64,000 nt of DNA. It comes from Oceanobacter mangrovi. Lineage in GTDB: Bacteria; Pseudomonadota; Gammaproteobacteria; Pseudomonadales; Oceanobacteraceae. The DNA is taken from contig NZ_JAHXZR010000010.1 of NCBI RefSeq assembly GCF_019740315.1, forward strand, positions 146,344 to 210,343. The letters run 5' to 3'. Position 1 is the first letter of the stretch. Each line of letters begins with the position of its first letter. The notes under the pieces were generated by a model, which saw nothing but the letters and a program-made list of their open reading frames with translations, was not told the DNA's origin and made no database searches. Below, piece after piece: positions 28,792 to 39,152 of the stretch. Both the position numbers and the translations under genes were made by a program.

Positions 28792-29748
28792 TCAATCAGC
28801 CAGTTGCAACGGAATGTTCAGCAGCCGAACCGGCTTGAGAACACCATCACTAACTTGACCAACTCCCAGCAATTGCTGGCGAGCAGAATCAGCAGCCCAT
28901 AATTGTACTGAAGCCGCGTCCTCTAGGCTAGTCCTCAGTGACTGCCCGTTCAGAATCCGTTTGGCTTCTTCGACACAAATTTCAACCTTTGGCCAGCCAG
29001 GCACGGCGGATTCAATTGGCAACAGCACCTGATCCAGGGTTTCGAACCCCTGCTCTGCCAGCTCAGCCAGCTGTTCCAGCGTCAGCATGTCTGTGCCCTG
29101 ATACGGGCCAGTCTGGATGCGATGCAGTTTGGCAACGTAGGCACCACAACCAATAGCATCACCAATATCTTCGACCAGAGTCCGAATATAAGTGCCTTTG
29201 GAACAATGCACCGTAAGATCCAGTTCATGATCCGATGGCCGGGCATCCAGCGTCAGCGAATGGATTTTGATAACCCGGCGTTTCTTCTCGGCAATGGCCT
29301 TGGCTTCCGCTTCGCTCATGCCTTTACGGGCCAACTCGTACAAGGGTTTGCCATCCAGCTTGAGCGCTGAAAACATCGGCGGCACCTGCTCAACATCACC
29401 AATAAACCGATTGATGATGTCAGCCAGCTGACTGTCGCTCAGCGCTGGCACTTCGGCCGTACGAATCACTTCGCCTTCACTGTCGCCAGTGGAGCGTACT
29501 TCGCCCAGGTACGCCCGGGTCTGGTAGCTCTTGTCCGATTCCAGCAGCAACTGGGAAAACTTGGTGGCCTCGCCCAGACAAATTGGCAACAGGCCACTGG
29601 CTTCTGGATCCAGCGCTCCGGTATGACCAGCCTTGTTGGCATTGAACAGTCGTTTGACCGTTTGCAGGGCATGGTTGGAACTCACACCCAGGGGCTTGTT
29701 CAGGAGCACGATGCCGTGGACATCACGGCCTTTTTTTCGTTTTGCCAT
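28792..29748 (-). CDS. truB: tRNA pseudouridine(55) synthase TruB
   Basis: Makes pseudouridine 55 in the T-loop of tRNAs. Start 29748 ([21 protein letters not shown]) matches family starts; the frame opens eight codons earlier. Catalytic Asp is in [14 protein letters not shown], and [10 protein letters not shown] and [15 protein letters not shown] are TruB motifs. A C-terminal PUA-like domain follows, about 250-318. Part of the rimP-nusA-infB-rbfA-truB-rpsO-pnp block. Confidence 0.96.
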   Translation of the reverse strand: MAKRKKGRDVHGIVLLNKPLGVSSNHALQTVKRLFNANKAGHTGALDPEASGLLPICLGEATKFSQLLLESDKSYQTRAYLGEVRSTGDSEGEVIRTAEVPALSDSQLADIINRFIGDVEQVPPMFSALKLDGKPLYELARKGMSEAEAKAIAEKKRRVIKIHSLTLDARPSDHELDLTVHCSKGTYIRTLVEDIGDAIGCGAYVAKLHRIQTGPYQGTDMLTLEQLAELAEQGFETLDQVLLPIESAVPGWPKVEICVEEAKRILNGQSLRTSLEDAASVQLWAADSARQQLLGVGQVSDGVLKPVRLLNIPLQLAD

Positions 29749-29860
29749 AACACTCAAAAGCAATACGGCCACCTGAACAGATGGCCGTTGATGTTAGCTG
29801 ACTAACGCCTGCTTGATAAAGGAGGCCGCCAGACAGAGATCAATCGTCGGGAAAACCGGC

Positions 29861-30280
29861 TTATTCTTCTTCGTCGACACCAATCGGGCCAGACTCATCG
29901 GTACTGTTGGCCTGGTCTTTCTGGCGCGCCTGGCGAATCAGGCTGTTCATGCGGTAACCACGATCAAGGGTTTCATCGTAGTGGAAACGCAGCATCGGGG
30001 TAATGCGGGTAGTCAGAATACGCGCCAGCTCGCTGCGCAGGTAACCCGCACCATCGTTCAGAATTTCTTCTGTCTGGCGGCGAATTTCTTCGTCAGACTC
30101 TCCACGGGCACCCATAACGGTGAAATAAATATCGGCGTAACCGAGATCCTTGGCCACCTTGACCTGGTTCAGGGTCACCATACCCAGACGCGGATCTTTC
30201 ATGTTGAACTGGATCATATGAGCAAGTTCACGCTGAATCTGTTCTCCCAGACGGGAAGTTCGGCTGTAATCTTTTGGCAT
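29861..30280 (-). CDS. rbfA: 30S ribosome-binding factor RbfA
   Basis: Cold-shock assembly factor for the 30S subunit, KH-like fold. The 139 residues contain RTSRLGEQIQRELAHMIQ, DPRLGMVTLNQVKVAKDLGYADIYF and TTRITPMLRFHYDETLDRG, all RbfA signatures. The ATG is preceded by GAGAGG, itself right after the hairpin GCAGCAG-CCT-CTGCTGC (30294-30310). Acidic C-terminal tail. Confidence 0.96.
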   Translation of the reverse strand: MPKDYSRTSRLGEQIQRELAHMIQFNMKDPRLGMVTLNQVKVAKDLGYADIYFTVMGARGESDEEIRRQTEEILNDGAGYLRSELARILTTRITPMLRFHYDETLDRGYRMNSLIRQARQKDQANSTDESGPIGVDEEE

Positions 30281-30341
30281 AACTTAACCTCTCGCAGCAG
30301 CCTCTGCTGCGCCATAACTGAATTGGCTTTCCCTACAGACA

Positions 30342-30368
30342 CCAAAGCCCGGTAGAACCGGGCTTTGG
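30342..30368 (-). terminator. Hairpin between infB and rbfA
   Basis: Perfect 12-bp stem CCAAAGCCCGGT-AGA-ACCGGGCTTTGG right after infB. Without a U-run it may be a processing or mRNA-stabilising element rather than a true terminator. Confidence 0.5.
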
Positions 30369-30395
30369 CAGATCATCGGACAAGCCTGCAAGATC

Positions 30396-33233
30396 TTACA
30401 GGGTACGAGCGACCTCACGGACGTCAAATACTTCGATTTGATCGCCTGGACGCACGTCCTGATAGTTCTTCACGCCGATACCACATTCCATGCCCTGACG
30501 AACTTCGGCCACGTCGTCCTTGTAACGACGCAGGGATTCCAGTTCACCTTCGTAGATAACAACGTTATCACGCAGTACACGGATTTTCTTGTTACGGTGA
30601 ACCGTACCGTCAATCACCATACAGCCAGCAATCTGGCCGAATTTCGGTGAGTTGAAGACGTCACGAACTTCCGCAATACCAACGATCTCTTCACGCAGTT
30701 CCGGCGCCAGCAGACCAGCCATGGCCTGTTTAACGTCATCCAGCAGATCGTAGATCACGCTGTAGTAACGCATGTCGATACCATTGTTCTCGACCACTTT
30801 CTTGGCAGCGTTGTCGGCACGAACGTTAAAGCCGAATACCACCGCACTGGAAGCAACCGCCAGCGTCGCGTCGGTTTCGGTGATACCACCGACACCAGAG
30901 GACACCACGTTTACCTTCACTTCGTCGGTTGCCAGCTTCTGCAGGGAAGCAACAATTGCTTCCAGCGAGCCACGTACGTCGGTTTTCAGAACCACGTTCA
31001 GTACGGACTGGGCGCCTTCACCCATACCACTGAACAGGGCATCCAGCTTGGCAGCCTGTTGACGCTGTTGCAGCTGCTCCTTAACGCGGTTTTCACGGAA
31101 TTCAGCCACTTCACGGGCTTTCTTCTCGCTTTCAACAACCATGAAGTTGTCACCAGCGTCCGGAGTACCATTCAGGCCGAGGATTTCAACCGGAATGGAT
31201 GGACCAGCCTGATCAACCTGCTTGCCGTTTTCGTCCAGCAAGGCACGGGCACGACCGTAGCATGTACCAGCCAGAACGATGTCACCTTTCTTCAGCGTAC
31301 CGTTCTGAACCAGCAGCGTCGCTACCGGACCACGACCCTTGTCAAGACGGGATTCAACGATAGTACCTTGTGCCGGGCCATCGAAGTGCGCTTTCAGTTC
31401 AAGGATTTCAGCCTGCAGCAATACCGCTTCCAGCAGGTCATCGATACCCAGACCCGTGTGAGCAGATACTGGAATGAATGGAACGTCACCGCCCCAGTCT
31501 TCCGGCAGAACACCGCGCGCTGACAGTTCGTTTTTAACACGATCCGGATCAGCCGCTTCCTTATCCATCTTGTTAACCGCAACCACAATCGGCACACCAG
31601 CCGCTTTCGCGTGCTGAACAGCTTCTTCGGTTTGAGGCATCACGCCATCGTCAGCAGCAACCACCAGGATCACGACGTCAGTTGACTGGGCACCACGGGC
31701 ACGCATGGCAGTGAATGCCGCGTGTCCAGGAGTATCCAGGAACGAGATCATGCCGTGATCCGTTTCAACGTGGTAGGCACCAATATGCTGGGTAATACCA
31801 CCGGCTTCGCCAGCAACCACGCGGGTACGACGGATGTAGTCGAGCAGCGAGGTCTTACCATGGTCAACGTGACCCATTACGGTAACAACCGGTGCACGAG
31901 GTTTCTCGTCGCCTTCGTAGTTGACGGAGTCAGTTACATCTTCTTCCAGCTGGTTGTCGGAGATCAGCTTGGTAACCTTGTGACCCAGTTCTTCAACCAC
32001 CAGAGTGGCAGTGTCCTGATCCAGAGTCTGGTTGATGGTCGCCATAACGCCCATCTTCATCAGCTCCTTGATCACTTCACCAGCCTTGATCGCCAATTTG
32101 GCAGCCAGATCACCAACGGTGATGGCTTCTGGCAGTTCAATTTCACGAATCACAGGTGCTGTTGGCATGTTGAAAGCGTGTTCGTTGGAGGACGAATGAC
32201 CACCACGACCACCACGAACGCCCTTGCCACCCTTGCCGCCTTTTGGACGACGACGGCTCAGCGGGCTGTCATCCTTTTCGACAAAACGGCTGTCTTCACG
32301 ATCACCGCGCTTGCGATCAGCAGTCTTGTTGTTGGTGCGTTGCTTGCGACCTTCTTCGCCACGCTGCTGGGCCAATTCGGCTTCAGCGCGTTTCTGTGCC
32401 ACATCTTCGTCTTCCGTACGCGGCTTGGCGCGGGCTACTGCGACCGGCTTGCCTGGACGTGGACGCTGACCATCATCAGAACGAGGTGCAGCCGGACGAG
32501 CATCACCAGCAGGGCGCACAGCCACTTTTGGACGAGCATCAGTTTTCGGACGAGCATCTGCTTTTGGACGGGCATCAGCCTTCGGACGAGCATCAACTTT
32601 TGGACGGGCATCTGCTTTCGGGCGAGCATCCGCTTTTGGACGAGCCTGTACCGAAACCTTTGGCTGCACTTCCGCAACCGGCTTGGCGGTAACACGCTTG
32701 GCAACACTGACCTTGGCGGTTTCAGTGATTGGCTTGTTGGCCGCTTCCGCATCAGCACGTGCTTCTGCTTCAGCTGCATCACGCGCGGCGCGCTCAGAAG
32801 CCGCCTTGTCGGCAGCCAGCCGGGCTTCAGCAGCCTTGCGTTCCGCAACCTGACGGGCTTCTTCTGCAGCACGTTCTTCTGCTTGCTTGCGCTCGCTTTC
32901 AGCCTGACGAGCAGCTTCGATATCTTTATCGATCTCGTCACGCTTGACGTAAGTACGCTTCTGACGCACTTCAATAGCAACCTGCTTCTTGCCACCCTGA
33001 CCAGCTTTCAGGGTCGTGGTGACCTTGCGCTTCAGAGTGATCTTTTTCGGCTCCTGACCCTCGCCATCACCGTGACTTTTTTTCAGGAAAGCCAGCAAGC
33101 TGGCCTTCTCATCATCAGAAACCTGTTGTTCTGCTGCGGTCTGTGGCAAGCCCGCTTCTTGCATTTGGGACAGCAAGCGATCAACGCTGGTCCCCACCAC
33201 GTCGGCGAGTTCTTTAACTGTTACTTCTGCCAT
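30396..33233 (-). CDS. infB: Translation initiation factor IF-2
   Basis: GTPase that brings fMet-tRNA to the 30S subunit. The 945 residues comprise the IF2-N domain (1-50), a long charged and Ala-rich linker, a second IF2-N domain near 360-410, the G domain with GHVDHGKTS near 453 and NKMDKE, then domains II-IV to the end (VREVARTL). The linker contains seven tandem hexapeptides of DARPKA type (DNA 32526-32651). It is translated between nusA and rbfA in the standard order. Confidence 0.97.
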   Translation of the reverse strand: MAEVTVKELADVVGTSVDRLLSQMQEAGLPQTAAEQQVSDDEKASLLAFLKKSHGDGEGQEPKKITLKRKVTTTLKAGQGGKKQVAIEVRQKRTYVKRDEIDKDIEAARQAESERKQAEERAAEEARQVAERKAAEARLAADKAASERAARDAAEAEARADAEAANKPITETAKVSVAKRVTAKPVAEVQPKVSVQARPKADARPKADARPKVDARPKADARPKADARPKTDARPKVAVRPAGDARPAAPRSDDGQRPRPGKPVAVARAKPRTEDEDVAQKRAEAELAQQRGEEGRKQRTNNKTADRKRGDREDSRFVEKDDSPLSRRRPKGGKGGKGVRGGRGGHSSSNEHAFNMPTAPVIREIELPEAITVGDLAAKLAIKAGEVIKELMKMGVMATINQTLDQDTATLVVEELGHKVTKLISDNQLEEDVTDSVNYEGDEKPRAPVVTVMGHVDHGKTSLLDYIRRTRVVAGEAGGITQHIGAYHVETDHGMISFLDTPGHAAFTAMRARGAQSTDVVILVVAADDGVMPQTEEAVQHAKAAGVPIVVAVNKMDKEAADPDRVKNELSARGVLPEDWGGDVPFIPVSAHTGLGIDDLLEAVLLQAEILELKAHFDGPAQGTIVESRLDKGRGPVATLLVQNGTLKKGDIVLAGTCYGRARALLDENGKQVDQAGPSIPVEILGLNGTPDAGDNFMVVESEKKAREVAEFRENRVKEQLQQRQQAAKLDALFSGMGEGAQSVLNVVLKTDVRGSLEAIVASLQKLATDEVKVNVVSSGVGGITETDATLAVASSAVVFGFNVRADNAAKKVVENNGIDMRYYSVIYDLLDDVKQAMAGLLAPELREEIVGIAEVRDVFNSPKFGQIAGCMVIDGTVHRNKKIRVLRDNVVIYEGELESLRRYKDDVAEVRQGMECGIGVKNYQDVRPGDQIEVFDVREVARTL
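32526..32651 (-). repeat. 18-bp in-frame minisatellite inside infB
   Basis: Seven consecutive 18-base units of the form TTTYGGACGRGCATCNGC (plus strand), encoding the hexapeptide K(A/V/T)DARP. They start at 32526, 32544, 32562, 32580, 32598, 32616 and 32634. All changes keep the frame, and copy number is likely to vary between strains. Confidence 0.9.
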
Positions 33234-33260
33234 ACGTTTCTCCTGTGCCGAGTGAGTGAA

Positions 33261-34757
33261 TTAGTCGTTGCCCTCAAACCAGGGCTTGCGCGCGGTCATG
33301 ATCAGCTCAGCCGCTTTCTCCTCAGTCATATCCTCGATGTCCATCAGGTCGTCGATGGATTGCTCGGCAAGATCTTCCATCGTACAGATCCCCTTGCTGG
33401 CCAGAACCAGGGCAAGGTGCTTATCCATACCATCCATTTCCAACAAGTCTTCTGCTGGCTCGGCATGCTCCAGTTTTTCTTCTGAAGCGATTGCCTGGGT
33501 CAGCAATACGTCTTTGGCACGGTTGCGCAATTCATTGACGGTCTCTTCGTCCAGATCCTCAATTGCCAGCATTTCCTCAATTGGAACATAGGCAATTTCT
33601 TCGAGGGTGGTGAAGCCTTCTTCTACCAACAGAATGGCGAAGTCTTCGTCGAGATCGAGAGCATTCATAAAGGTTTCGACGTATGCAGTTGCTTCCTGAT
33701 CTTGCTTTGCAGCTGCATCTTCGATGGTCATAACGTTGATTTCCCAACCTGTCAGCTCAGACGCCAGACGCACGTTCTGGCCACCGCGACCAATGGCTTG
33801 AGCCAGGTTGTCGTTTTCTACCGCCACATCCATGGTGTTGGTTTCTTCGTCCATAATGATCGACGCCACTTCGGCCGGAGCCATGGCGTTGATCACCAAT
33901 TGTGCCGGGTTGTCATCCCACAGCACGATATCAATACGCTCGCTGCCACCGAGTTCGTTGGTCACCGCCTGAACACGGGCACCACGCATACCAACACAGG
34001 CACCAACCGGGTCGATGCGCTTGTCATTGGTTTTAACAGCAATCTTGGCGCGGGAGCCTGGATCACGGGAAGCGCCCTTGATTTCAATGACGTCTTCAGC
34101 GATTTCAGGCACTTCGATGCGGAACAATTCGATCAGCATGGCTGGAATGGTACGACTCAGCATCAGCTGCGGGCCACGGTTTTCCGGCCGTACAGCGTGC
34201 AGGATGGCACGTACACGATCACCCATGCGCATGATTTCACGGCCGATCAACTGATCTTTAGGCAGCAGGCCTTCAGCGTTGTTACCCAGATCAACAATAA
34301 TGTTGTCACGGGTCACTTTCTTGACAGTTCCGTTAACCAACTCGCCAACCCGGTCTTCATATTGCTCGACGACCTGGGCGCGCTCGGCTTCACGAACTTT
34401 CTGCACGATAATCTGTTTGGCAGCCTGCGCAGCAATACGGCCAAAATCTGGATTCTCGATCTGGACTTCGTAGGTATCACCGGGCTGCAGGTTGGTATCG
34501 ATGTCATGGGCTTCTTGCAGCGTCAGCTCATCGCCAAGGCCTGGAACCACATCATTGCTTACTACCAACCAGCTGCGGAATGTTTCGTAATCACCGGTCT
34601 TGCGGTCGATAACTACGCGAACGACGGCTTCCTCATCTTCATAACGTTTCTTGGCCGCGGCTGCCAGGGCAGACTCGATAGCCTCAAAAATCACGTCTCG
34701 CGATACACCTTTTTCGTTGGAAACCGCTTCTGCGACCAGGAGAATTTCTTTACTCAT
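33261..34757 (-). CDS. nusA: Transcription termination/antitermination factor NusA
   Basis: RNA-polymerase-bound elongation factor of 498 residues. The NusA N-domain spans 1-125, S1 about 135-200 ([26 protein letters not shown]), KH1/KH2 about 230-345 ([35 protein letters not shown]), and two acidic C-terminal helix-hairpin repeats about 365-495 ([31 protein letters not shown]). It lies between rimP and infB. In E. coli NusA controls this operon at leader terminators; a matching hairpin is seen at 35256-35279. Confidence 0.97.
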   Translation of the reverse strand: MSKEILLVAEAVSNEKGVSRDVIFEAIESALAAAAKKRYEDEEAVVRVVIDRKTGDYETFRSWLVVSNDVVPGLGDELTLQEAHDIDTNLQPGDTYEVQIENPDFGRIAAQAAKQIIVQKVREAERAQVVEQYEDRVGELVNGTVKKVTRDNIIVDLGNNAEGLLPKDQLIGREIMRMGDRVRAILHAVRPENRGPQLMLSRTIPAMLIELFRIEVPEIAEDVIEIKGASRDPGSRAKIAVKTNDKRIDPVGACVGMRGARVQAVTNELGGSERIDIVLWDDNPAQLVINAMAPAEVASIIMDEETNTMDVAVENDNLAQAIGRGGQNVRLASELTGWEINVMTIEDAAAKQDQEATAYVETFMNALDLDEDFAILLVEEGFTTLEEIAYVPIEEMLAIEDLDEETVNELRNRAKDVLLTQAIASEEKLEHAEPAEDLLEMDGMDKHLALVLASKGICTMEDLAEQSIDDLMDIEDMTEEKAAELIMTARKPWFEGND

Positions 34758-34778
34758 CTTCCAGCCTCGCTGTGAACC

Positions 34779-35234
34779 TTACTTGTCAAAATTTGGAACG
34801 ATATGAGCTTTTTCAATCAGCTCGATGGGCAACAGGTATTCGTCGTTATCAACCAGCAACACGATATCCTGATCTTCAATCCCTTGCAGACGCCCCTTGA
34901 ACTTCCGGCGCCCATCAAAAGGCATTCGCAAACGCAGTTCGATGATTTCACCCAGCGATTGCTGATAATGAGACAGTTCAAATAGTGGACGATCCATGCC
35001 TGGTGAAGACACTTCCAGGGTGTAATCCTGGGCAATCGGGTCTTCAACATCCAGCACACTACTGAGCTGGCGACTGACGTCGGCGCAGTTGTCTACAGTA
35101 ATGCCGTTTTCGTGATCGATGTACACGCGCAACAGCAACTGGTGTCCCTGACTTAGTTCAAGACCCCAGAAAACAAATCCCATCGATTCAACAACCGGGG
35201 ACAGCATTTCAATCAGGCGTGTATCTCGTGCCAA
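34779..35234 (-). CDS. rimP: Ribosome maturation factor RimP
   Basis: 30S assembly factor, 151 residues, two-domain fold. GFVFWGLELSQGHQLLLRVYIDHENGITVDNCADVSRQLSSVLD and YTLEVSSPGMDRPL are the family signatures. First protein gene of the nusA-infB operon; a terminator-like hairpin lies only about 25 bases ahead of it. Confidence 0.96.
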   Translation of the reverse strand: MARDTRLIEMLSPVVESMGFVFWGLELSQGHQLLLRVYIDHENGITVDNCADVSRQLSSVLDVEDPIAQDYTLEVSSPGMDRPLFELSHYQQSLGEIIELRLRMPFDGRRKFKGRLQGIEDQDIVLLVDNDEYLLPIELIEKAHIVPNFDK

Positions 35235-35255
35235 TATTTTTCACCTCTCAGAAAC

Positions 35256-35279
35256 AAAAACTGGGCACCTAGTGCCCAG
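35256..35279 (-). terminator. Leader terminator/attenuator before rimP-nusA-infB
   Basis: On the minus strand CTGGGCAC-TAG-GTGCCCAG is followed by TTTTTG, a textbook intrinsic terminator placed ahead of rimP rather than after a gene. In E. coli NusA acts on terminators in the same position to control its own operon. The role here is inferred. Confidence 0.7.
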
Positions 35280-35319
35280 CCCGATGGTGTTGTTACAACC
35301 ACAGGCTGTACAACAACTC

Positions 35320-35325
35320 TGTCAA
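35320..35325 (-). promoter_or_regulatory. Candidate -35 element for the rimP operon
   Basis: Perfect TTGACA on the minus strand, between the tRNA terminator and the leader attenuator. A matching -10 is not clear. Confidence 0.3.
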
Positions 35326-35426
35326 CGCTTGCTGCAGGGTAATACCAGGGTATCTCTGGATAGACCTGTCCACTGCAGTTAAGATCACCGCCGGAGATAC
35401 TTCATTCCCCTGATGACAGCTACTAA

Positions 35427-35450
35427 AAAGCCCCTGGCATGAGGGGCTTT
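35427..35450 (-). terminator. Terminator after tRNA-Leu
   Basis: AAAGCCCCT...AGGGGCTTT with a T5 tail on the minus strand. It ends the tpiA-secG-tRNA unit. Confidence 0.8.
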
Positions 35451-35529
35451 AAGACAGTTGAGCCCGCGCATTGTAGTGCTTTTGAGCTCAAAAAGCGAAC
35501 CGGATAGCGTTCCGGCTCCTTGGCTAGGT

Positions 35530-35615
35530 TGGTGCGGATAGCGAGACTCGAACTCGCACGAGCTTAGCTCACCACCCCCTCAAGATGGCGTGTCTACCAA
35601 TTCCACCACATCCGC
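35530..35615 (-). tRNA. leuU: tRNA-Leu (anticodon GAG)
   Basis: An 86-base gene including an encoded CCA. Acceptor arms GCGGATG at the 5' end and its partner before ACCA, the D-loop GGAATTGGTAGAC, the anticodon loop CTTGAGG reading GAG, a long variable arm and TTCGAGTC in the T arm all fit class II tRNA-Leu. It decodes CUU and CUC. E. coli leuU has the same anticodon and the same position after secG. Confidence 0.95.
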
Positions 35616-35639
35616 AACAAAACTCGACCAGATACTCTG

Positions 35640-36026
35640 TTAGTTGCTTTGTTCAACAGCCGGAGTATCCGCCGCAGACGCATCCATCACTGGGGCGTCA
35701 GAAGCAGGCGCGTATTCTTCCACAAGTGGGGTGTCTTTCTCAAGCTTTTCAATCACTTCTTTTGAAGGAATTCCTACATCAGAGGAATTTTCAGCGTGTT
35801 GCTTGGCAAAAATACCCAAACCGAGGCTTGTTACAAAGAATGCAGCAGCCAGCCACGCAGTTGTGCGGCTGAGAAAGTTACCGGAACCACTACTACCAAA
35901 GACAGTCTGGGAAGCGCCGCCACCAAATGATGCGCCAGCGTCCGCGCCTTTGCCCTGTTGCATCATGACAAAACCAATAATGCCAAGTGCCAACAGAATG
36001 TGAACTACAAGTACGATCGATTCCAT
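35640..36026 (-). CDS. secG: Preprotein translocase subunit SecG
   Basis: Small inner-membrane subunit of SecYEG. TM1 lies at about 2-22 and TM2 at about 53-75. The conserved cytosolic segment MQQGKGADAGASFGGGASQTVFGSSGSGNFLSR lies between them. A long acidic C-terminal tail rich in Ala, Asp and Pro makes it 128 residues. Downstream is the tRNA-Leu gene, upstream tpiA with a 12-base gap. Confidence 0.95.
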   Translation of the reverse strand: MESIVLVVHILLALGIIGFVMMQQGKGADAGASFGGGASQTVFGSSGSGNFLSRTTAWLAAAFFVTSLGLGIFAKQHAENSSDVGIPSKEVIEKLEKDTPLVEEYAPASDAPVMDASAADTPAVEQSN

Positions 36027-36038
36027 AGTAACCCAAAC

Positions 36039-36779
36039 TTATGCGGTACAAATTTTCAAAAAGTGTTCGGCATCCAGTGAAGCACCACCAACCAAACCAC
36101 CATCAATATCTTGCTGGGAAAACAACTCGGCTGCAGTTGCAGAATTCACACTACCGCCGTACAACACCCGGGTCTGCTCGGCAATTTGCTCACTGCGAGC
36201 GGCCAGCTGACCACGAATAAAGGCATGCATGGATTGCGCTTGCTCCGGCGTTGCAGTTTCACCGGTACCAATCGCCCAGACAGGCTCATAGGCAACTACC
36301 AGCTGACACCAGTCATCGTCAGACAACTGTTCCAGAGCCAGTTGCAACTGTGCAGCAACAACACTTTCTGCAGCGCCAGACTGGCGCTGTTCGAGCGTTT
36401 CACCAACGCACAAAATCACTTTCAGACCACAAGCCAGTGCCCGACGCATCTTCGCCAGCACCAGCTCGTCTGTTTCACCAAACAGCGCGCGCCGTTCTGA
36501 GTGTCCGAGGATGACGTATTCGCAACCGAGGTCACGCACCATCGCCGCAGACACTTCACCAGTGAAAGCACCACTCTCTTCAAGAGCGCAATTCTGGGCA
36601 CCCAGCAGTAACCGACCAGCAGCTACAGCTTCCTGAAACTGCCCAAGATATGGAAAAGGAGGACACACAAGTACATCACGACCGGCAACCGCTGTATCTG
36701 CCATCGCAGCCAGCCATTCGCCAGTCGAGCTGATCGAGGCGTTCATTTTCCAGTTTCCGGCAATCATCAAGCGACGCAC
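36039..36779 (-). CDS. tpiA: Triosephosphate isomerase
   Basis: Interconverts dihydroxyacetone phosphate and glyceraldehyde 3-phosphate. It is a 246-residue TIM barrel with GNWKMN near the start, GHSERR around the catalytic His, and AYEPVWAIGTG with the catalytic Glu. Placement between glmM and secG is typical of Pseudomonas relatives and differs from E. coli. Confidence 0.97.
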   Translation of the reverse strand: MRRLMIAGNWKMNASISSTGEWLAAMADTAVAGRDVLVCPPFPYLGQFQEAVAAGRLLLGAQNCALEESGAFTGEVSAAMVRDLGCEYVILGHSERRALFGETDELVLAKMRRALACGLKVILCVGETLEQRQSGAAESVVAAQLQLALEQLSDDDWCQLVVAYEPVWAIGTGETATPEQAQSMHAFIRGQLAARSEQIAEQTRVLYGGSVNSATAAELFSQQDIDGGLVGGASLDAEHFLKICTA

Positions 36780-36844
36780 GGGATACCCCCAAAATTCAAA
36801 GAGCGCAGATACTATCCAAGATGCCGCCCTGAGACAAGCCGTTC

Positions 36845-38182
36845 TCAGGGACGATTCAGTTCAACCTCGACCACCGCAGCCAATTCAGTCGCCATTGCGG
36901 ACGCCAACTGATCCGTTTCCGCCTCCACCATCACCCGCACAACCGGCTCGGTGCCAGATGGTCGTAACAGCACCCTGCCCTTGCCCGCCAGCCGGGTTTC
37001 AGCATCGGCAACCGCACTGTTGATAGCGGCATTATTGACATCCGCCGATGGACTGCGTTTCACGTTGATCATGACTTGCGGCATCTTTTGCATACCTTGC
37101 TGCCAGTCATAGAGGGATTTGCCGGTCTCCATCAGCGCCTGCAACACCTGCAAGGCCGCAACAATACCGTCGCCAGTAGTCTGAACATCCAAAGCCAGCA
37201 AATGACCAGACGACTCACCACCCAAACGCCAGCCGTTTTCTTCCAGCAGCTGCAATACATAACGGTCACCAACCCTGGCCCGCAGGAACGGCACATCCAA
37301 TTGCTGCATTGCCAGTTCGAGCCCCATATTGCTCATCAGGGTACCAACAACACCACCTTGCAAACGTCCACAGGTCTTCGCATGAGCCGCCATGATGTAA
37401 AGTAGCTGATCGCCATCAACGATGTTGCCACGATGATCAACCATCACCACCCGGTCACCATCGCCATCAAAGGCAATCCCCAGATCCGCACTTTCAGCCA
37501 ACACCCGCTCTTGCAAAGCCTGCGGTTCCGTCGAGCCGACCTGATTATTGATGTTGAGACCGTCCGGCTGATTACCCAGTACCACCACCTCTGCACCCAA
37601 CTCAGCAAAAACCGCCGGAGCAATGCTGTAGGTAGCGCCATGAGCACAGTCCAATACCAGCTTCATACCACGCAGGTTCAATGCACTGACAGTACCCTTG
37701 CAGAATTCAATGTAACGTCCGGCGGCGTCCGCAATGCGGGTGGCCTTGCCCAACTGACGAGAGTCGACGCAAGTCATATCCCGCTGCAAATATTCTTCTA
37801 TCGCCGCTTCGGTGTCATCGGGCAGCTTCTGTCCGGCACCAGAAAAAAACTTGATGCCATTATCGTAATAGGGATTGTGTGATGCACTGATGACAATACC
37901 CGCCTGAGCCCGGAAAGTACGGGTCAGATAGGCAATGCCAGGCGTTGGAATCGGCCCCAGCAGAGCAATATCAACACCAGCGGCAGACAAGCCAGCTTCC
38001 AGAGCAGATTCGAACATATATCCAGAGATACGAGTATCCTTGCCGATCAGAATGCGGCTACGCCCCTGCTGGGCAAACACCTTGCCTGCTGCCCAGCCCA
38101 ACTTCATGACAAAATCCGGCGTAATCGGATAGTCACCGACACGGCCACGAATACCATCAGTGCCAAAAAATTTTCTCGCCAT
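36845..38182 (-). CDS. glmM: Phosphoglucosamine mutase
   Basis: Converts glucosamine-6-phosphate to glucosamine-1-phosphate for peptidoglycan and LPS. The 445 residues begin [12 protein letters not shown]. The phosphoserine loop is [14 protein letters not shown] (near 100), the metal loop AFDGDGDRV (near 243), and the sugar and phosphate loops GGESSGH and [14 protein letters not shown]. It follows folP after one base, the E. coli order. Confidence 0.97.
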   Translation of the reverse strand: MARKFFGTDGIRGRVGDYPITPDFVMKLGWAAGKVFAQQGRSRILIGKDTRISGYMFESALEAGLSAAGVDIALLGPIPTPGIAYLTRTFRAQAGIVISASHNPYYDNGIKFFSGAGQKLPDDTEAAIEEYLQRDMTCVDSRQLGKATRIADAAGRYIEFCKGTVSALNLRGMKLVLDCAHGATYSIAPAVFAELGAEVVVLGNQPDGLNINNQVGSTEPQALQERVLAESADLGIAFDGDGDRVVMVDHRGNIVDGDQLLYIMAAHAKTCGRLQGGVVGTLMSNMGLELAMQQLDVPFLRARVGDRYVLQLLEENGWRLGGESSGHLLALDVQTTGDGIVAALQVLQALMETGKSLYDWQQGMQKMPQVMINVKRSPSADVNNAAINSAVADAETRLAGKGRVLLRPSGTEPVVRVMVEAETDQLASAMATELAAVVEVELNRP

Positions 38183-38183
38183 T

Positions 38184-39026
38184 TCAGACTCCCAGAGTCG
38201 CTGAAACCACCTTCAGCGCTTCAACGGTCTCTTTGACATCATGTACACGAATAATTCGTGCACCATTCATTGCGCAGATCGCGGCAGCAGTCACACTGCC
38301 AATCAAACGCTGATCGGCCACTTCAACACCGGTAGCCTCAGCGATCATGCGCTTGCGTGACAAACCAGTCAGGATAGGTAATTTCATTGCCTCAAACTCA
38401 GCTAGTCGACGCAGCAGTTCATAATTATGGACCGCTGTCTTGCCAAAGCCGAAGCCCGGGTCAATCACCAGTAATTCACGACGAATCCCCGCTTCCAGGC
38501 AAGCGGCTATACGCTGTTCCAGATAGCAGTAAACATCGTCAAAGACAGAATCGTAGGCAGGTGCATCCTGCATGGTGTCAGGCTTGCCTTTCATATGCAT
38601 CAGACAGACCGGCAAACCGCTGGCCGCCGCCGCCGCCAGAGCACCAGGTCGCTCCAAGGCCCGCACATCATTGATCAAGTGCGCACCTGCCGCCGCCGAG
38701 GCGGTAATCACTTCCGGTGTACTGGTATCAACAGAAATCGCCACATCCAGTCGTGCAGCAATCGCCTCAACTACAGGCACAACCCGCTGTAGCTCTTCTT
38801 CGACAGAAACGGGGTCAGCCCCCGGACGGGTTGACTCGCCACCTACATCAATCATGCCTGCGCCATCCAGAACCATTTGTTCAGCATGACGAAGCGCTTG
38901 ATCCAGAGAATTGAAACGACCACCATCCGAAAAGGAATCCGGTGTTGTATTAAGAATGCCCATCACTACCGGGCGAGCCAGTGACAACTGGCGATTACCA
39001 CATTCCAGAATCACGTGAATATCCAA
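38184..39026 (-). CDS. folP: Dihydropteroate synthase
   Basis: Joins p-aminobenzoate and the pterin pyrophosphate in folate synthesis; the sulfonamide target. The 280-residue TIM barrel has [15 protein letters not shown] (about 22-36), [11 protein letters not shown] (about 61-71), INDV and DPGFGFGKT motifs. It lies between ftsH and glmM as in E. coli, though an intrinsic terminator separates it from ftsH. Confidence 0.97.
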   Translation of the reverse strand: MDIHVILECGNRQLSLARPVVMGILNTTPDSFSDGGRFNSLDQALRHAEQMVLDGAGMIDVGGESTRPGADPVSVEEELQRVVPVVEAIAARLDVAISVDTSTPEVITASAAAGAHLINDVRALERPGALAAAAASGLPVCLMHMKGKPDTMQDAPAYDSVFDDVYCYLEQRIAACLEAGIRRELLVIDPGFGFGKTAVHNYELLRRLAEFEAMKLPILTGLSRKRMIAEATGVEVADQRLIGSVTAAAICAMNGARIIRVHDVKETVEALKVVSATLGV

Positions 39027-39105
39027 TTGAATCGATTAGGGGGCAGATACTGCAATAGCACCAACAGTACTGCAATGTTCGGGAGCAACCCCAGCGTAAA
39101 ACGAG

Positions 39106-39124
39106 AAAAGCGGCTTGCGCCGCT
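39106..39124 (-). terminator. Intrinsic terminator of ftsH
   Basis: Minus strand AGCGGC-GCAA-GCCGCT followed by TTTTC, between ftsH and folP. Confidence 0.7.
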
Positions 39125-39152
39125 CTCTCATCTGGTAACCGGCAAGTCCGGC

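Noticed and set aside
31722..33485. Long plus-strand frame opposite infB
   Set aside because: Shadow of IF-2; it runs across the infB-nusA junction and has repetitive mirror sequence.
35235..35529. tRNA-fMet expected by synteny
   Set aside because: No cloverleaf or CAT anticodon loop is seen on either strand.
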